46,239 nucleotides of DNA, from assembly GCF_001601825.1 (NCBI RefSeq), contig NZ_LUJK01000024.1, forward strand, positions 1-46,239, written 5' to 3'. How positions within the stretch are numbered: the first letter of the stretch is position 1; each line of letters begins with the position of its first letter. Shown piece by piece: positions 1 to 9,106 of the stretch. Source of the stretch: Limnobacter sp. CACIAM 66H1 (GTDB lineage Bacteria > Pseudomonadota > Gammaproteobacteria > Burkholderiales > Burkholderiaceae_B). The notes beneath the pieces are model-generated. The model searched no databases. It was given only the letters and a program-made list of their open reading frames with translations, and had not been told where the DNA came from. The translations under genes were made by a program, and so were the position numbers.

Positions 1-224
1 ACAAGGCGCACCGTATCGTAGGCTGAGTGGGTAATTTTTTTCTCGACCATGTGCACAGCCGATGAAATTGGTGCAATCGGGCGAATCTTTTTCAACACTG
101 AAAACGGGATGTCTGCAATTCGACGATGCACGCCCTCAACCTGACGCGTACCTTGGTCGAGCGTGGCGGATACCAAGTCAACGATGCCGCGCAAATGCGG
201 TTCAAGTGACTTTTTACGGGACAT
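1..224 (-). CDS. Probable alpha/beta hydrolase, N-terminal part only
   Basis: A minus-strand reading frame opens at ATG 224-222 and runs open off the left edge of the window, so only about 74 residues are visible. An AGAGG ribosome site lies just upstream of the ATG, which supports this start. The visible protein begins MSRKKSLEPHLRGIVDLV and continues with a TRQVEGVHRRIADIPFSVL stretch. From memory this resembles the poorly conserved N-terminal helix region that precedes the hydrolase domain in betaproteobacterial lipase-like alpha/beta hydrolases. The catalytic part is outside the window, so the family call is tentative. It is divergent from the DUF1178 gene, with about 115 bp between them that must hold both promoters. 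Confidence 0.45.
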   Translation of the reverse strand, partial: MSRKKSLEPHLRGIVDLVSATLDQGTRQVEGVHRRIADIPFSVLKKIRPIAPISSAVHMVEKKITHSAYDTVRL

Positions 225-340
225 ACAAACCTCTTTGGGCCTTGATTGTTGTTGATCGAATTCTAGAAGAGATTCAAATTCAGCGGTAGGCAAACCATTC
301 CACTGTAAAATACCGAAATTCAGAGACAGATTCAAACATT

Positions 341-823
341 GTGGCAATCATCATTTACGACCTGGAGTGTGAATACTCCCACCGCTTCGAAGGCTGGTTT
401 CGATCCAACGAGGATTTTGACGACCAACGTGAACAAAAACTGCTGACCTGCCCCGAGTGCGGCACCTCGGCAATTCGCAAAGTACCGTCCAAAATCAACA
501 TCGGCGGCAAGGCCCCGCTGGAGCACAAGAAGGGCGACGCGAGAAGCTCTGATTCACCAGCGGCACCCGCAGTACAAAAGCCAAATTCAGTGGATGTGGC
601 CACAGCCTTCGTCATGGCCCGTCAGGCCATTCAGGCCTTGATTAATCACTCAGAAGATGTGGGTGACCGCTTTGCGGAAGAGGCCCGGAAAATTCATTAT
701 GAAGAGGCCCCTGTTCGTGCGATTCGAGGGCAGGCCAGTCCCGAGGAATTTGAAGAGTTGCGCGATGAGGGCATTGAAGTAATCGCCTTGCCTGTACTAC
801 CTAGCGAAGAAGAATTGAACTGA
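341..823 (+). CDS. DUF1178 family protein
   Basis: This 160-residue protein opens with an IIYDLECEYSHRFEGWF segment followed by a CPECG motif near residue 38, the hallmark of DUF1178. The family is small, bacterial and of unknown biochemical role. The N-terminal Cys pairs suggest a zinc-ribbon-like fold, which is inference. The middle (about residues 55-85) is Lys/Ser/Ala rich and probably disordered, and the C-terminal 70 residues are acidic. The start is a GTG at 341 with no strong ribosome site, chosen because the family signature begins almost at once. It converges on regA, with a short hairpin between them. No function is proposed. Confidence 0.85.
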   Translation: MAIIIYDLECEYSHRFEGWFRSNEDFDDQREQKLLTCPECGTSAIRKVPSKINIGGKAPLEHKKGDARSSDSPAAPAVQKPNSVDVATAFVMARQAIQALINHSEDVGDRFAEEARKIHYEEAPVRAIRGQASPEEFEELRDEGIEVIALPVLPSEEELN

Positions 824-827
824 ACTC

Positions 828-846
828 AGCGGCCATTGATGCCGCT
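828..846. terminator. Short hairpin between convergent DUF1178 gene and regA
   Basis: A 6-bp perfect stem (AGCGGC at 828-833 and GCCGCT at 841-846) with a 7-nt loop sits just after the DUF1178 stop and touches the regA stop. On the plus strand it is followed by TATTTG, a weak U-tract. It could serve as a modest terminator for either gene, but the stem is short. Confidence 0.35.
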
Positions 847-1394
847 TATTTGACGCGCCTTTTCTCAAGCTTGCGAGCCAGCGTGCGACGGTGCATGCCC
901 AGACGGCGTGCTGTTTCCGAAATATTGAAATCAGTTTCCACAAGTACCTCGTGGATTCGCTCCCATTCCAGGTTTTTGATCGACGTAGTCCTGTTCGTCA
1001 ATTCAACAGGTTCACTGCCTGCCACATGGCCGAAAGCTGCTTCGATGTCGTCTGTGTTCGAGGGTTTGGCCAAATACTGGCAGGCCCCCAGTTTAATGGC
1101 CTCAACAGCCGTGTTGATGCTTGCAAATCCCGTTAACACCACGATCAGCATGGACGGGTTGTGTGCATGCAGGGCCTGAACGCAATTCAGTCCAGAGGAG
1201 TTCCCACTGAGCTTCAAGTCCACCACTGCATGGGTTGGAGTTTGCTTCAAGAGGAGGCTCTGCATTTCTTCCTGGCTGCTGGCGTGAAGCACCTTGTAAT
1301 CACGTCGCTCAAATGATCGTTTTAAAACACGTGCAAACGCCTCGTCGTCTTCAACCAGCAACAAAAGCCTTTCCGTACTGCTACTTTGGCTCAT
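846..1394 (-). CDS. regA: Redox response regulator, RegA/PrrA/ActR/RoxR family
   Basis: This 182-residue regulator has a receiver domain with acidic pocket E15-D16-D17 and phospho-acceptor D59, then a short linker and a Fis-type helix-turn-helix. The last 26 residues (NISETARRLGMHRRTLARKL and following) match the strongly conserved RegA/PrrA DNA-binding end. The family controls respiratory and other redox genes in response to its kinase RegB. Its ATG overlaps the regB stop by 4 bp (ATGA), so the two are translationally coupled and probably transcribed with the cyo operon upstream. Control of the oxidase operon itself is likely but inferred. Confidence 0.93.
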   Translation of the reverse strand: MSQSSSTERLLLLVEDDEAFARVLKRSFERRDYKVLHASSQEEMQSLLLKQTPTHAVVDLKLSGNSSGLNCVQALHAHNPSMLIVVLTGFASINTAVEAIKLGACQYLAKPSNTDDIEAAFGHVAGSEPVELTNRTTSIKNLEWERIHEVLVETDFNISETARRLGMHRRTLARKLEKRRVK

Positions 1395-2728
1395 GGCGAT
1401 TTGTTCTCCTGCAAAATCATGGCGTTTAGCGGCAGGGCTATCACCACTTCCGCCCCACCCTCTTGTCGATTGGTCACGGTCAAAGTGCCGCCCAGTGTTC
1501 GCGCCACATTCATGACCAGAAACAAACCAAGACCGCCACCCGGGCGACCCTTGCTCGAATTGTAGGGCGTACCCACCTGTTCAAGAATATCAGTCCTGAA
1601 ACCCGGACCTTGATCGGCGACAGTTAAAAACAATTGTTCACGATTTTTGGACACTTCAAATCGCAACCAGTTCGGTGACACTTCCAGTGCGTTGTCCAGC
1701 ACATTGAACACCATTTGCTTCACAGTCGAATCAAACGCAACGGTGAATTCCTCCTCAATGCTGTTGGTGTATTCAAAGTGTTGGGCCGGGCGGCTGCTCT
1801 CCCATTCCTCGACCAAATTTTCAAAGAATTCATTCAGGCTGGTTTTAGAGGAAGACTCCCCACGCGTTTCGCCTGCCGACAATAAAATGCCACTGACAAT
1901 GCTTTTACAGCGCATCAACTGCCCTTCAATTTCCTCGATTTCTTCCAGCATGGCTGGGTCGTTTGAAAATTGAGGCATCCGTTTCCAGTCGCCCAACACC
2001 ACAGACATGGTGGCCAAAGGTGTACCCAGTTCATGCGCGGCGCCACTGGCCAACAGACCCATTCGCACAATGTGCTCTTCCTCTGCAGCGCGTTGGCGCA
2101 GACTGGCCAGCGCCGCATCTCCCGCGCGCAGATTACGTCCGATTCGGGTAATGAAGATCACCAGAAGCGCTGCATTCAGTACAAAACAAATCACCAGGCC
2201 TGTCGCATACAGGTCAGCAAGCTTGTAGGTGCTGTTCAACGGCCACACCAGTGGCTTGTTAACAATCGACAAGAAAGCCAGACACACCGTGGTAATGGCC
2301 ACGACCAGCCAGGTCGACTCAGCGCGCAACAGCACCGCGCTTAAAATGACCTGCAACAGAAACAGAAACACAAAAGGATTGTTAATACCGCCTGTGAAGT
2401 AGAGCTGAGCAGTCAGGCTTGCAATATCCACCAACATGGCTAGAAACAATTCGCGATTGCTGACCACGCGTTCTTCGTGCCAGCGAAGGTGACTGCCAAT
2501 GTTAAAAGCGATCAGGCACACCATCACCGCCAGCATATTGAACATTGGCAACTGTATGCCGAATCCCCAGGTAGCGACGAGAATTGTGGCAATCTGACCA
2601 CCCACCGCCAGCCAGCGCAGGTGAATCAAATGCAACATGTTTTTGTGGCCGGTTTCATTCAACACGTTTGTTTCATCAAACGCACTGGCACCTTGCCGAA
2701 TGGAAACAATGTCGGAATTTATGGCCAT
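1391..2728 (-). CDS. regB: Quinone/redox-sensing histidine kinase, RegB/PrrB family
   Basis: This 445-residue membrane kinase has about six transmembrane helices between residues 35 and 195. The loop motif GGINNPF at 113-119 fits the GGxxNPF ubiquinone-binding signature of RegB. The H-box AHELGTPLAT carries the phospho-accepting His232, followed by a single Cys at 274 in the dimerisation region, where RegB proteins carry redox-active cysteine. The C-terminal ATPase has N-box VLDNALE and glycine boxes DQGPGF and GGGLGLFLV. It follows the SURF1 gene by 54 bp and overlaps regA by 4 bp. Its position behind a quinol oxidase operon fits a sensor of the quinone pool. Confidence 0.93.
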   Translation of the reverse strand: MAINSDIVSIRQGASAFDETNVLNETGHKNMLHLIHLRWLAVGGQIATILVATWGFGIQLPMFNMLAVMVCLIAFNIGSHLRWHEERVVSNRELFLAMLVDIASLTAQLYFTGGINNPFVFLFLLQVILSAVLLRAESTWLVVAITTVCLAFLSIVNKPLVWPLNSTYKLADLYATGLVICFVLNAALLVIFITRIGRNLRAGDAALASLRQRAAEEEHIVRMGLLASGAAHELGTPLATMSVVLGDWKRMPQFSNDPAMLEEIEEIEGQLMRCKSIVSGILLSAGETRGESSSKTSLNEFFENLVEEWESSRPAQHFEYTNSIEEEFTVAFDSTVKQMVFNVLDNALEVSPNWLRFEVSKNREQLFLTVADQGPGFRTDILEQVGTPYNSSKGRPGGGLGLFLVMNVARTLGGTLTVTNRQEGGAEVVIALPLNAMILQENKSP

Positions 2729-2782
2729 TGAAATGCGAATCCTGCTGGGAAACCTGAAAAAGCGGGAACTGACTTTGGCGAT

Positions 2783-3538
2783 TTATTTGCGATTCAGCCA
2801 AACAGTGATACCCGCCACCATCAAGGCCAAAGCATACCAAGTGAACGCGTACACCAAGTGGCTGTTGTGAAACTTGATGACGGTTAATCCATCCACTGGA
2901 TAAGTTTTGGGGGTAAATCCCGTAATTTCTTCTCCAAGGTTGCGTGGCGTGCCCGCATCAATAAAGTATGGGGCAACAGACTTCAAATTGTGATGCTTTG
3001 AAAGCGCTTCAATGTCACGTGAGTACCAGCGATTGCCCGCCGGGTCGTTCTCTCGCAAAAATGCGCCACCCGTTTCGCTGAGTCTTAGCAAGCCACGCAC
3101 CTCAAACTGGCCATCGGTGTTTTCAACAGTCATCGGGTCGGCTTCATTCACCGGAATGTACCCCCGGTTAATCCATACAATCTCGCCGTTGGCCTGGCGC
3201 AGGGGCGTGAGCAACCAATGCCCGGCCCCCAATACCGTGGTGGCTTGCACACGCGTGGTGTACTGAGGCAGCAAGGCACCTTGCAGTTTCACGTTCAGAT
3301 ATTCATGGGTATCACGACTGACAGCTGGCCATTCGGCTGCCATCGGTGCATCAACAGGTGGAGCATGCACCCGGTTTTCAACCCGCTCAATGAGGTCGAT
3401 CTTGTAGTCAAGCCTGAAAACCTGCCAAGTACCGAGCGAAAGGAATACGGTGAAAAAAAAGGCCGCCAGGGCAAAGCCCAGCAGCCTTTTCATTGAACTG
3501 GATGCATGCACTGAATGGGGCTTTGACACATCATTCAT
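2783..3538 (-). CDS. SURF1 family oxidase assembly protein
   Basis: This protein of about 251 residues has one transmembrane helix near the N-terminus (about 10-30), a large periplasmic domain and a second helix at the C-terminus (TWYALALMVAGITVW), the standard SURF1 topology. The motifs GTWQVFRLDYK, INRGYIP and HLVYAFTWYALA are family signatures. SURF1 proteins assist heme insertion into heme-copper oxidases. Members acting on quinol oxidases (Surf1q) are known beside those for cytochrome c oxidase, and this placement 16 bp after cyoD argues for the quinol type. ATG 3538 is chosen with AAGGAG upstream. A GTG at 3550 is in frame but lies inside that ribosome site. Confidence 0.9.
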   Translation of the reverse strand: MNDVSKPHSVHASSSMKRLLGFALAAFFFTVFLSLGTWQVFRLDYKIDLIERVENRVHAPPVDAPMAAEWPAVSRDTHEYLNVKLQGALLPQYTTRVQATTVLGAGHWLLTPLRQANGEIVWINRGYIPVNEADPMTVENTDGQFEVRGLLRLSETGGAFLRENDPAGNRWYSRDIEALSKHHNLKSVAPYFIDAGTPRNLGEEITGFTPKTYPVDGLTVIKFHNSHLVYAFTWYALALMVAGITVWLNRK

Positions 3539-3554
3539 CCTGCACCACACTCCT

Positions 3555-3956
3555 TCACTTCAACTGTTGAATCGACTCAATGGCCTCATGATTCATGCCC
3601 GGCATCATGTTGGTGTTCAAGTGGTACATCACCCAAATTGAACCCACCAGCGTGATCACCACAATAATCAGGGTGAACATCAAGGCCAGCATGGTCCAGC
3701 CACCTTCGGATTTGCTGTTCATGTGCAGGAAGTAAACCATGTGCACCACCATTTGAACAGCACCCAGCGCCAGAATCACCAAAGCCGTGGTGGTCGAACT
3801 TTCAAACACGCCGCCCATCACCAAGGCGAACGGAATCACCGTCAAAATGACAGCAAGCACGAAGCCGATGGTGTAATCGCGCATGCTGACATGCACTTCA
3901 TCTTCATCATCGTGATGATCGTGATGGTCGTTGACGTCGTGTGGATGTGCGCTCAT
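3555..3956 (-). CDS. cyoD: Cytochrome o ubiquinol oxidase subunit IV
   Basis: This 133-residue protein has three predicted membrane helices (YTIGFVLAVILTVIPFALV, a middle helix ending in VHMVYFLHM, and a last helix IIVVITLVGSIWVMYHL), as in CyoD. CyoD is an accessory subunit of the bo-type quinol oxidase that helps assembly of the binuclear centre. ATG 3956 is chosen because it overlaps the cyoC stop (3953) by 4 bp. The open frame extends further upstream but that part is cyoC overlap. The first 25 residues are unusually rich in His, Asp and Glu (HPHDVNDHHDHHDDEDEVH), a possible metal-binding tail. Confidence 0.92.
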   Translation of the reverse strand: MSAHPHDVNDHHDHHDDEDEVHVSMRDYTIGFVLAVILTVIPFALVMGGVFESSTTTALVILALGAVQMVVHMVYFLHMNSKSEGGWTMLALMFTLIIVVITLVGSIWVMYHLNTNMMPGMNHEAIESIQQLK

Positions 3957-4600
3957 GGCAATACTCCCATCAAATAAACGAAGGTAAATACACCGATCCA
4001 GATCACGTCCAGGAAGTGCCAGAACATGGAAAGGCACATGACGCGGCGGCGGTTTTCAACAATAAGACCGTGCTTGTTCAATTGGAACAACAACACAACC
4101 AGCCAGATGATGCCGAAGAACACGTGCAAACCATGGGTACCCACCAGTGCAAAGAAGGCGGTCAGGAAACCACTGGTTTGCGGTGTGGCACCAATGCTGA
4201 TGAAATGCCAAAATTCGTAGATTTCAACAGCCAGAAACGCCAGACCAAGCACGCCGGTGATGGCAAGCCACTGAATGGTTTTCTTCAGGTTGCGGTTTTG
4301 CATGCCTACCATAGCCACGCCATAGGTGATTGAACTGAGCAACAGGAATGCTGTGTTCAGGGCCACCAGATTCAGGTCGAAAATTTCCGCGCCCGTCGGG
4401 CCACCGGCATAGTTGCGACCAATCACTGCATAGGTCGCAAACAGACAGGCGAAGATCAAACAGTCGCTCATCAGGTAAATCCAGAAACCCAGCGAGGAAC
4501 CGTTTTTCGGATGGTGGTCTTTCACGTAATAACGTGAACTTGGATCAGCCGATGCAGTCCCGGCTGCATTCATCGCTGAATTCATCACTAAATCAGACAT
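3953..4600 (-). CDS. cyoC: Cytochrome o ubiquinol oxidase subunit III
   Basis: This 215-residue subunit has five predicted transmembrane helices and COX3-type motifs: [20 protein letters not shown] at the first helix, then [10 protein letters not shown] and [13 protein letters not shown]. Subunit III stabilises subunit I of heme-copper oxidases. The chosen start, ATG 4600, has GGAG about 10 bp upstream and overlaps the cyoB stop by 8 bp. The open frame extends 31 codons further, but that stretch lies inside cyoB and does not look like CyoC. The length is close to that of the E. coli protein. Confidence 0.94.
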   Translation of the reverse strand: MSDLVMNSAMNAAGTASADPSSRYYVKDHHPKNGSSLGFWIYLMSDCLIFACLFATYAVIGRNYAGGPTGAEIFDLNLVALNTAFLLLSSITYGVAMVGMQNRNLKKTIQWLAITGVLGLAFLAVEIYEFWHFISIGATPQTSGFLTAFFALVGTHGLHVFFGIIWLVVLLFQLNKHGLIVENRRRVMCLSMFWHFLDVIWIGVFTFVYLMGVLP

Positions 4601-6596
4601 GGGCTTGCTCCAGTTTCGTACGCGCGTCTTCGGTGCGGGCCACTTCATCGGCCTTGATGTAGAAGTCGCGTTTGTAATTGAATGTGTGTGCAATCACGGC
4701 CACCAACAAGGCCACTGAAGCACCTGCAGCCAACCACCAAATGTGCCACACCAAGGCAAAACCGATCACAGCGCTGATTGCCGAAATAATGAAGCCTGCA
4801 GCGGTGTTCTTGGGCATGTGAATATCGACAAAGCCACTGGTTGGTCGCTTGTAACCGTTTTTCTTCATGTCAGCCCACGCGTCCGTGTCGTACACCACGG
4901 GAGTGAATGCAAAGTTGTACTCTGCGGGTGGGCTTGAGGTAGCCCATTCCAGCGTACGACCACCCCAGGGGTCACCGGTGGTATCGCGCAACTTGGCGCG
5001 ATCACGGTATGTGGCATAGAACTGCATGATCATGGCGGCAATACCCACTGCAATCATGGCTGCACCCAGGGCTGCAATCTGGAACCAGATCTGCAGGGAT
5101 GGATCGTCAAACTGGCTCATGCGACGTGTAACACCCATGAGGCCCAACACGTACAGCGGCATGAAGGCGAAGTAGAAACCGATCACCCAGAACCAGAAAG
5201 ACACCTTGCCCCAAAATTCATTGAGCTTCACACCCAGCGCTTTGGGTGCCCAAAAGTTGATGGCTGCGAACAGGCCAAACAACACGCCACCGATAATCAC
5301 GTTGTGGAAGTGAGCGATCAGGAACAGGCTGTTGTGCAACACAAAATCAGCGGGGGGTACCGCCAGCAACACACCTGTCATGCCACCGATTACGAAGGTA
5401 ATCATGAATGCGATGGTCCACATCATCGGCAACTCGAAACTGATTTTGCCTTTGTACATGGTGAACAGCCAGTTGAATATTTTCGCACCCGTGGGGATGG
5501 AAATAATCATCGTGGTAATGCCGAAGAATGCATTGACGCTCGCACCGCTACCCATGGTAAAGAAGTGGTGCAACCAGACCAGGTAGGAAAGAATGGTAAT
5601 TACGACCGTGGCGTACACCATGGAGCTGTATCCAAACAGGCGCTTGCGGCTGAACGTGGACACCACTTCAGAGAACACGCCAAACAGCGGCAGAATCAGG
5701 ATGTAAACCTCGGGGTGCCCCCAAATCCAGATCAAATTCACGTACATCATGGAGTTGCCACCCAGATCGTTCGTGAAGAAGTTGGTACCCAAATAGCGGT
5801 CCATGGTCAACATGCCCAATACAGCAGTCAATACCGGGAAGGCAGCAACAATCAACACGTTGGCACACAGCGATGTCCACGTGAAAATCGGCATTTTCAT
5901 CAGGCTCATGCCAGGGGCACGCATTTTCACGATGGTCACGATCAGGTTAACACCCGACAGCAGGGTACCAACCCCCGCGATTTGTAAGGCCCAGATGTAA
6001 TAGTCGACCCCCACATACGGACTCTGAAAAATTCCAGACAAAGGTGGGTAGGCCAACCAGCCGGTCATGGCAAACTCGCCCACGAACAGGGATGCCATGA
6101 TCAGCGCCGCACCCATGGCGGTCATCCAGAAGCTGAAGTTGTTCAGGAATGGGAACGCCACATCGCGTGCACCAATCTGCAACGGGATCAGGTAGTTCAT
6201 CAGACCCGTGATCAAAGGCATGGCCACAAAGAAGATCATGATCACGCCGTGGGCCGTGAAAATTTGATCGTAGTGATGCGGCGGCAGGAAGCCTTCATTG
6301 CCGTTAAACGCAATGGCTTGTTGGGCACGCATCATGATGGCGTCTGCAAAGCCACGCATCATCATCACCAAGCCCAGGATCATGTACATGATGCCGATTT
6401 TTTTGTGGTCGATACTGGTGAACCAGTCATTCCACAGCGTACCCCACAAACGATTCTTGTGAATCAGGGCCACCAGACTGATACCGATCAGAATGGTCAC
6501 AGCCAACGTACCCATGATGATGGGGTCGTAATATGGAATCGCGTTAAGCGTTAGCCGCCCGAATATCGGGCTTGTTTCAATTGGATACTGAGTCAT
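4593..6596 (-). CDS. cyoB: Cytochrome o ubiquinol oxidase subunit I
   Basis: This subunit of about 667 residues is the catalytic heme-copper subunit that oxidises ubiquinol, reduces oxygen to water and pumps protons. The quinone-site block [14 protein letters not shown] is present, and the His of the following [12 protein letters not shown] block is a heme ligand. The copper and cross-link block [15 protein letters not shown], the HH pair in [10 protein letters not shown] and the heme-ligand block [11 protein letters not shown] are all intact. Start ATG 6596 (MTQYPIE) is chosen with GAGAAG upstream; it overlaps cyoA by 20 bp. About 15 membrane helices are expected. No cyoE (heme o synthase) is in the operon or window, so heme o must be made by a gene elsewhere. 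Confidence 0.97.
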   Translation of the reverse strand: MTQYPIETSPIFGRLTLNAIPYYDPIIMGTLAVTILIGISLVALIHKNRLWGTLWNDWFTSIDHKKIGIMYMILGLVMMMRGFADAIMMRAQQAIAFNGNEGFLPPHHYDQIFTAHGVIMIFFVAMPLITGLMNYLIPLQIGARDVAFPFLNNFSFWMTAMGAALIMASLFVGEFAMTGWLAYPPLSGIFQSPYVGVDYYIWALQIAGVGTLLSGVNLIVTIVKMRAPGMSLMKMPIFTWTSLCANVLIVAAFPVLTAVLGMLTMDRYLGTNFFTNDLGGNSMMYVNLIWIWGHPEVYILILPLFGVFSEVVSTFSRKRLFGYSSMVYATVVITILSYLVWLHHFFTMGSGASVNAFFGITTMIISIPTGAKIFNWLFTMYKGKISFELPMMWTIAFMITFVIGGMTGVLLAVPPADFVLHNSLFLIAHFHNVIIGGVLFGLFAAINFWAPKALGVKLNEFWGKVSFWFWVIGFYFAFMPLYVLGLMGVTRRMSQFDDPSLQIWFQIAALGAAMIAVGIAAMIMQFYATYRDRAKLRDTTGDPWGGRTLEWATSSPPAEYNFAFTPVVYDTDAWADMKKNGYKRPTSGFVDIHMPKNTAAGFIISAISAVIGFALVWHIWWLAAGASVALLVAVIAHTFNYKRDFYIKADEVARTEDARTKLEQAHV

Positions 6597-7617
6597 AGCC
6601 GTTCTTCTCGGATGAAGTAATGAGTGGAAGCGCGTCCGCGTTGGGTGCAATGGTGCACATGGCTTCGTTGATCAGGATTGCCAGTTCGTCGGCTGACAAA
6701 TTGGTGCGATTGCGCATTGCATCCGCCATCATTTGGGTATCCATGCACACCGTGCCTTCGACTACGCAACGGTTCACAATGGCGTGAAACAGGTTTTGCT
6801 CCACGTTGCCAAAGTACTCCACTGGGTGCTTGGTGGTGGGCTTTTCAAGATCGATATACTCTGCACGGTCCAATGTTTGGCCAGCAGACTTGACCTCAGC
6901 GACCCATTGATCAAAGTCACGCTCACTGACGCCGCGATATTTGAAGCGCATGTGTGAAAAACCCGCGCCGCTGTAGTTGGCCGAGAAACCTTCCCACTCG
7001 CCCGGCTCGTTAATCACGGCATTCAACGTAGTTTCCATGCCGGGCATGGAATAAATTTGACCGGCCAGCGCAGGAATGTAGAACGAATTCATGACGGTGC
7101 TGGAAGTAATCTTGAAGCGCACGGGCACATTCACGGGGGTTACCAGCTCATTCACGGTGGCAATTCCTTGCTCTGGGTAAATGAACAACCACTTCCAGTC
7201 CAGCGATGTAACCTGCACAACCAGTGGCTTGTGGTCGGCTGGCAGCGGTGTGCTCGCGTCAATCCGATCCAATGGGCGATAGGGGTCGAGTTTGTGGGTA
7301 CTTACCCAAGTGACCAAACCCAGGATGATAATGATCAGCAAGGGCGCGCCCCAAATCACCAGCTCCAGCTTGGTAGAGTGGTCCCATTCAGGATCGTACT
7401 CGGCTTGTGAGTTGGCTTTGCGATACTTCCAGGCAAAAAAACAGGTGAGAAAAATGACCGGCACAATGATGATCAACATCAACACTGTGGACAGTACGAT
7501 CAAATCGGCCTGTTGCGATGCAATGTCTCCCTTGGGATTCATCACAATGGTGTTACAACCTGCAAGCAGGAAAAGCGGCACCAGCAACAAAAGACTACGT
7601 TTCAGTGGCTTGAACAT
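6577..7617 (-). CDS. cyoA: Cytochrome o ubiquinol oxidase subunit II
   Basis: This 346-residue protein has a lipoprotein signal ([13 protein letters not shown], lipidated Cys near residue 21), two transmembrane helices (about 42-62 and 83-105) and a periplasmic cupredoxin-like domain with motifs [20 protein letters not shown] and [18 protein letters not shown]. As in quinol oxidases, the CuA ligand set of cytochrome c oxidases is not evident. It is first in the minus-strand operon cyoABCD-SURF1-regBA. ATG 7617 is chosen; a GTG four codons upstream (7629) is an alternative, and neither has a strong ribosome site. Confidence 0.95.
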   Translation of the reverse strand: MFKPLKRSLLLLVPLFLLAGCNTIVMNPKGDIASQQADLIVLSTVLMLIIIVPVIFLTCFFAWKYRKANSQAEYDPEWDHSTKLELVIWGAPLLIIIILGLVTWVSTHKLDPYRPLDRIDASTPLPADHKPLVVQVTSLDWKWLFIYPEQGIATVNELVTPVNVPVRFKITSSTVMNSFYIPALAGQIYSMPGMETTLNAVINEPGEWEGFSANYSGAGFSHMRFKYRGVSERDFDQWVAEVKSAGQTLDRAEYIDLEKPTTKHPVEYFGNVEQNLFHAIVNRCVVEGTVCMDTQMMADAMRNRTNLSADELAILINEAMCTIAPNADALPLITSSEKNGYDSVSN

Positions 7618-7682
7618 AATACCCAGCACAGTTAGGAAATGATTTCATGCTAATTTACTGACATGGGGTGGCGCTGGGCATT

Positions 7683-7695
7683 GGACATATTGTCC
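7683..7695. promoter_or_regulatory. Perfect dyad in the cyoA / MFS divergent region
   Basis: The sequence GGACATATTGTCC is a perfect inverted repeat with 5-bp arms and a 3-bp centre, located between the divergent cyoA and MFS genes. It could bind a dimeric regulator controlling the oxidase operon, the transporter or both. No known regulator is assigned. Confidence 0.3.
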
Positions 7696-7773
7696 CAGTT
7701 GGCAAATTTCACTTTCAACCCATTGAAAATAAAAACAATATTGTCGCAAGCAAAGATTCGAGGAGAACTTCAA

Positions 7774-9093
7774 ATGTCCGGCACAAGTACAATTCACGCA
7801 GAACAGGGCGTCACACCGGGCCACCATGGCAGCAACAGCAACGTTACGCCTGGAGAAATTGCCATTGGAGTGGTGATCGGTCGGGCTTCTGAATATTTTG
7901 ATTTTTTTGTGTACGCAATTGCTTCGGTGTTGGTGTTTCCGGCGGTGTTTTTCCCGTTTGAAGATCCGCTCACCGGCACCCTCTACTCTTTCCTGATTTT
8001 TTCATTTGCTTTCATCGCCCGCCCCTTGGGCACTGTGGCTTTGATGATGGTGCAACAAAAATTCGGCCGGGAAACCAAATTGACCGTTGCCCTGTTCATG
8101 CTGGGTATCTCCACGGCGGGTATTGCTTTCTTGCCCAGCTATGCTTCGCTGGGCGCTGCTGCCATTGTGCTGCTGGCCGTGCTTCGAATTGGTCAAGGTC
8201 TCGCGTTTGGCGGCTCCTGGGACGGGTTGCCTTCGCTTCTGGCCTTGAACGCCCCTGAAAACAAGCGTGGCTGGTACGCCATGTTGGGCCAACTGGGAGC
8301 CCCCATCGGCTTCATCATCGCGGCTGGTTTGTTTGCCTATCTGTTGTTTGCGTTATCGACAGCTGACTTCCTGGACTGGGGCTGGCGTTATCCGTTCTAC
8401 GTGGCATTTGCCATCAACGTGGTAGCCCTGTTTGCACGCCTGCGCCTGGTGGCCACCAGTGAGTACGCACGCTTGCTCGAAGAGCGCGAACTACAACCCG
8501 TGAAGGTCACTGAAATTGTGGGTTCGCAAGGCCACAACATTTTGGTAGGTGCTTTGGCTGCATTGGCCAGTTACGCGCTGTTCCATGTGGTTACCGTGTT
8601 CCCGCTGTCCTGGATTGCCCTGCACTCCGAGCGCTCCATTTCTGAATTCCTGGTCATTCAAATTGCAGGCGCGGTGTTGGCTGCCGGTGCTGTGGTACTC
8701 AGCGGCGTGATCGCCGACAAACTGGGCCGCAGAAACACACTGGGCTTCCTGGCCATTTTGATTGCTTTGTTCAGCTTCTTCGTGCCACACATGATGGACG
8801 GCGGCGACCACGGGCAAACCGCATTTATCCTGATCGGTTTCGTTCTGCTGGGTTTGTCTTATGGCCAGGCTGCTGGTGCTGTAACAGCAAACTTCAAAGC
8901 CAAGTACCGCTACATGGGTGCTGCGCTTACTTCTGATTTGGCCTGGCTGGTGGGCGCGGGTTTTGCGCCACTGGTGGCCTTGGGACTGGCCGCACATTTT
9001 GGTTTGGAATACGTCAGCCTTTACCTGCTTTCAGGCGCTGTGGGCTCACTGGCTGCGCTTAGCCTGAACCGTGCACTTGAACTGAAAGACTAA
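7774..9093 (+). CDS. MFS transporter, metabolite:H+ symporter type
   Basis: This 439-residue protein has about twelve predicted membrane helices. The first helix block GRASEYFDFFVYAIASVLVF, the FIARPLG motif, the loop block FGRETKLTVALFMLG and the RIGQGLAFGGSWDGLPSLLA block fit the MHS branch (sugar and organic-acid proton symporters), although the GGEW-type motif is altered to GGSWDG. Substrate cannot be read from sequence. ATG 7774 is chosen because AGGAG lies 8 bp upstream; an open frame 37 codons longer begins in the cyo promoter region and is unlikely to be used. It is followed 13 bp later by the flavin oxidoreductase gene. Confidence 0.85.
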   Translation: MSGTSTIHAEQGVTPGHHGSNSNVTPGEIAIGVVIGRASEYFDFFVYAIASVLVFPAVFFPFEDPLTGTLYSFLIFSFAFIARPLGTVALMMVQQKFGRETKLTVALFMLGISTAGIAFLPSYASLGAAAIVLLAVLRIGQGLAFGGSWDGLPSLLALNAPENKRGWYAMLGQLGAPIGFIIAAGLFAYLLFALSTADFLDWGWRYPFYVAFAINVVALFARLRLVATSEYARLLEERELQPVKVTEIVGSQGHNILVGALAALASYALFHVVTVFPLSWIALHSERSISEFLVIQIAGAVLAAGAVVLSGVIADKLGRRNTLGFLAILIALFSFFVPHMMDGGDHGQTAFILIGFVLLGLSYGQAAGAVTANFKAKYRYMGAALTSDLAWLVGAGFAPLVALGLAAHFGLEYVSLYLLSGAVGSLAALSLNRALELKD

Positions 9094-9106
9094 AGCTGAA
9101 AGTAAT

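Noticed and set aside
62-289. 75-codon plus-strand open frame at the left edge
   Set aside because: Overlaps the better-supported minus-strand hydrolase start with its AGAGG site; no family resemblance.
5304-5987. 227-codon plus-strand open frame
   Set aside because: Opposite cyoB; His/Gln/Asn-rich translation is the reverse-strand image of membrane-helix codons.
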